NCBI GenBank assembly: GCA_046331095.1
Contig: JAXLRM010000003.1
Location: 806,001 to 870,000, forward strand
Length of the DNA: 64,000 bases
Direction of reading: 5' to 3'
Origin: JAIBAC01 sp046331095
Lineage (GTDB): Bacteria; Actinomycetota; Acidimicrobiia; UBA2766
In this document: positions 62,063 to 64,000 of the stretch, one piece after another
Layout of the letters: each line of letters starts with the position of its first letter
Numbering within the stretch: position 1 is the first letter of the stretch
The notes under the pieces: model-generated
Database searches by the model: none
Seen by the model: the letters and a program-made list of their open reading frames with translations, nothing else
Told to the model about the DNA's origin: nothing
Made by a program: the position numbers and the translations under genes

Positions 62063-62099
62063 CTAACCATCGGAATCCGGTCCTAACCATCTGGTAGTA
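62063..62099. promoter_or_regulatory. Type C operator (site 7)
   Basis: CTAACCA, then ACCATCTGGT (62086-62095) and AGTA, 36-72 bases before the decayed CoA-transferase gene. Confidence 0.68.
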
Positions 62100-62134
62100 C
62101 TCTTGCAACGAAGTCGTGGAAGACCGAGTGACTG

Positions 62135-62310
62135 ATGGGCGGAGCGCTCGACGGCGTCGTGGTCATCGACGCCGAGGCCGAGCTCGTCCAGCGCAACAAG
62201 CGAAGCATCGCGTTGGATTGCACGACCGCCGAGGGCGGCGAGGCGCTCGAACGGCTCGTGCGCAGCGCCGACGTGTTCGTCACCGACCTCCCGCGTCCGG
62301 TCCTGGAAGA
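62135..62310 (+). pseudogene. CoA-transferase III remnant
   Basis: Fragment MGGALDGVVVIDAEAELVQ, then RNKRSIALDCTTAEGGEALERL and ADVFVTDLPRPVLEE. This matches the start and the NKRSIALD…ADVxxxNFRPG segments of CaiB proteins, but about 55 residues between them are missing, and the frame changes after RPVLEE. It keeps the type C operator in front. A decayed member of the regulon. Confidence 0.68.
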
Positions 62311-62526
62311 ACGCCGGGGACGGCGCTGGTCGCCAACTTCCGCGCCGACCTCCATGCCGAGGCCCACCGGGCCACCGACGTCGCGTTCGTCGCCCACGTC
62401 CTGGGGCGCGTGCGCGCCAACCTGCTCATGGCGTCGGCGCCCGTCGTGCTCGAAGAGGGCTTCCTCGGACGCGACATCGTCTGCGACGACCACCGCATCG
62501 CCCGGTTCGTCGGGGCGATCCGATGA
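62311..62526 (+). pseudogene. C-terminal fragment of an unknown gene coupled to the metallopeptidase gene
   Basis: In a different frame from the CoA-transferase remnant: TALVANFRADLHAEAHRATD, then VAHVLGRVRANLLMASAPVV and ARFVGAIR, ending in a TGA that overlaps the next ATG (ATGA at 62523). The overlap suggests this frame was the true upstream partner gene, its N-terminus lost by deletion and joined to the CoA-transferase remnant. No family recognised. Usually a MoxR-type ATPase gene is found at this place, but the fragment shows no such motif. Confidence 0.5.
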
Positions 62527-63845
62527 CGGCGGCCAAACCGGCATGCACGGGCGCGGCACTCGCCGAGCGGGTCGCGCGGTGCCTGCCCGCCGGCACCTAC
62601 GAGCTCGAGACCCTGATCCGCCTGTGCGGGATCGAGACCTCCACCGGCATCCCCACAGCCGCGGTCACCTGCGGCCCGCAACCGCGCCTTCTGGTGAACC
62701 CCGACTTCGTGGACGCACGCTGCCGCCGCGACGAGCACTTGTTCCTCCTCGTCATGCACGAGCTCTGGCACGTCATCCTCGGCCACACGGCGCTGTACCC
62801 GAAGGCCACGACAGCCGAGAACATCGCATTCGACGCGGTCATCAACTCCGCGTTGGCCCGGATGCACCCGGAGCCGGAGTTCCGGGGGTTCTTCGAGGGT
62901 CTCAACCCCGCCGACGCCGTCCCGGGTGCGTTCCTGCGACCCCCGCCCGGATGGCCCGTGAATGCCCGGGTGCCCCGGTCGGTCCGGGGTAGGCGGCGGC
63001 GCCTCGTCGAGCAGCTCTACGACCGCGACCGTCCCGCGCCCACCTACGCCGAGATCCTCGACGCGCTCTCGGAGATGCCGACCGAGGGCGTGTCGCTGCT
63101 CGGCAGCCACGGCGATTCCGAGCCCGGAAGTCCCGGGCCCATGGACGACCCCGTCTTCGGCGACGTCGTGCGCCGCATCGTCGCCGCGTGGCCGCCTCCG
63201 CCCGTCCCGCTCGGCGGCCGCGACCTCGAGGGCGTCCTGAGCCCGTGGCAGGCCGCTGTCGGGGTGTCGCCGCCGCGGGGCGCTGTGTCGGCGTTCGAGT
63301 CGGTGCTGCGCCGAGAGCTCGGGCCGCCGACCGCCCCGGCGGCGCCCCGCCGGGAGCGACTGGCCGTCCAGACCGGGGCCGGGGTGCTGCCCAACCCCCG
63401 CGACCGGATCGCACCCGCGCGCCGCCGCCTCGGCGCGCCCGCGCTGTGGTCGCAACCGCACGAGGTGCCCGTCCGGACCCCCAGGCCGCAGTGGACCGCC
63501 GGCGTCTACCTCGACACCTCGGGGTCGATGTTCGACCTGTTGGAGCCACTCCTCGGTCTCCTGGCGCCCTCCGTGCACCGCGGTCGTGCCCGCCTGTGGC
63601 AGTTCTCGACCGAGGTCGCCCCGCTCAGCCCCACCGACATGATGTCGGGCCGCCTCTCGACGACCGGCGGCACCGACATCGACTGCGTGCTCGAGCACGT
63701 CGTCGCCCACCCGCGGATGCGCAGGGCCGGCAGCGGCCAGCAGATCCACGTCGTGCTGCCAGGCGAGGCCGCCTGGACCCGGGACCTGGCGGGACTTGCG
63801 GCGTCGATGACCGTGCTGCCCGCGATCACCGGAGGTCCACGATGA
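62523..63845 (+). CDS. VWA-like zinc metallopeptidase (DUF2201-type)
   Basis: 440 residues from ATG 62523. N-terminal metallopeptidase-like domain with the HExxH motif MHELWHVILGH around residue 80 and NIAFDAVINSAL after it; a variable linker (about 120-310); C-terminal VWA-like domain with YLDTSGSMFDLLEPL (DxSGS metal site) and STTGGTDIDCVLEHV. Such proteins usually pair with a MoxR AAA ATPase. The stop overlaps the ATG of the next gene. Confidence 0.85.
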   Translation: MTAAKPACTGAALAERVARCLPAGTYELETLIRLCGIETSTGIPTAAVTCGPQPRLLVNPDFVDARCRRDEHLFLLVMHELWHVILGHTALYPKATTAENIAFDAVINSALARMHPEPEFRGFFEGLNPADAVPGAFLRPPPGWPVNARVPRSVRGRRRRLVEQLYDRDRPAPTYAEILDALSEMPTEGVSLLGSHGDSEPGSPGPMDDPVFGDVVRRIVAAWPPPPVPLGGRDLEGVLSPWQAAVGVSPPRGAVSAFESVLRRELGPPTAPAAPRRERLAVQTGAGVLPNPRDRIAPARRRLGAPALWSQPHEVPVRTPRPQWTAGVYLDTSGSMFDLLEPLLGLLAPSVHRGRARLWQFSTEVAPLSPTDMMSGRLSTTGGTDIDCVLEHVVAHPRMRRAGSGQQIHVVLPGEAAWTRDLAGLAASMTVLPAITGGPR

Positions 63846-64000
63846 CGGTGCGTGCCGCGGCCTACGCGGAAGACGTCCTCGCGGGCCATCCGGACCGGAT
63901 CTGCGACGCCGTCGCCGAGAGGATCGTCGACCACGCGGTCGCCCTGGATGCGGACGCGCTCGTCGGCGTCGAGGTCGGGATCCACCGTCGATCCGTGTTC
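63842..64000 (+). CDS. S-adenosylmethionine-synthetase-like protein, 3' end cut by window edge
   Basis: 53 residues visible from ATG 63842, overlapping the metallopeptidase stop (ATGA). YAEDVLAGHPDRICDAVAER has the ATP-binding GHPDKxxD motif of MetK (Lys replaced by Arg), and VDHAVALDADALVGVEV fits the next strand. Divergent from ordinary MetK, and its linkage to a VWA metallopeptidase is unusual. May not be the housekeeping enzyme. Confidence 0.7.
   Translation, partial: MTVRAAAYAEDVLAGHPDRICDAVAERIVDHAVALDADALVGVEVGIHRRSVF

Noticed and set aside
1..64000. tRNA and rRNA genes, insertion sequences, phage genes
   Set aside because: I saw no tRNA cloverleaf, rRNA segment, transposase or integrase in any frame; gaps over 300 bases are explained by repeats, operators or gene remnants.

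Overview
The window is about 64 kb of high-GC DNA with tightly packed, overlapping genes. It reads as an actinobacterial chromosome, most likely an acidimicrobiia-like or other non-streptomycete lineage. Support: a complete coenzyme F420 pathway (fbiC, cofD, cofE plus a separate nitroreductase), a mycothiol-type maleylpyruvate isomerase homologue, many acyl-CoA genes, GTG/TTG starts, and TetR/MarR/HxlR regulators. Taxonomy is inference from gene content. No rRNA, tRNA, CRISPR or complete insertion sequence was recognised.

Left part (1-26 kb): a truncated glycosyltransferase; a coiled-coil phasin-like protein with a clear promoter and terminator; the divergent F420 locus; mscL; thiolase/DUF35 and SDR/thiolase units; a MarR-ABC drug exporter operon; an RRM RNA-binding protein; enoyl-CoA hydratase and acyl-CoA dehydrogenase genes with a heme-oxygenase-like iron enzyme; a TetR gene; two paralogous membrane-anchored proteins of unknown function; a branched-chain-type solute-binding lipoprotein and a small lipoprotein.

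Central and right part (26-62 kb): a large catabolic island, mostly on the minus strand, in four long operons. (1) 32111 to 26096: two MaoC-type hydratases, two thiolase/DUF35 pairs, XdhC and a MocA-like cytidylyltransferase. (2) 36383 to 32434: an amidohydrolase-like protein, a thiolase and a three-domain fusion (acetone-carboxylase gamma, DUF35, enoyl-CoA hydratase). (3) 46210 to 36858: CoxG, HyuA/HyuB/AcxC acetone-carboxylase-like subunits and a three-subunit molybdenum hydroxylase. (4) 61760 to 55281: a SnoaL-like protein, a small unknown protein, an acyl-CoA ligase, two family III CoA-transferases and an FAD oxidoreductase. Operons 1-4, a TetR gene (49588), an F420/FMN-type oxidoreductase gene (49091) and a decayed CoA-transferase (62135) all carry the same operator (core ACCANNTGGT, usually followed by AGC, usually with an upstream CTACCA half-site) 30-85 bp before the first gene. 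This suggests one TetR-controlled regulon for activating a carboxylic acid as a CoA ester, shortening it by hydration and aldol or thiolytic cleavage, and carboxylating a released ketone. The substrate is unknown.

The window also has at least three families of intergenic repeats: tandem pairs of a palindrome with an exact 64-bp pitch at three loci, nested TTGGAG-type hairpins at three loci, and a 93-bp tandem repeat between 16298 and 16640. The right edge holds a VWA-like zinc metallopeptidase gene overlapping the start of an S-adenosylmethionine-synthetase-like gene.
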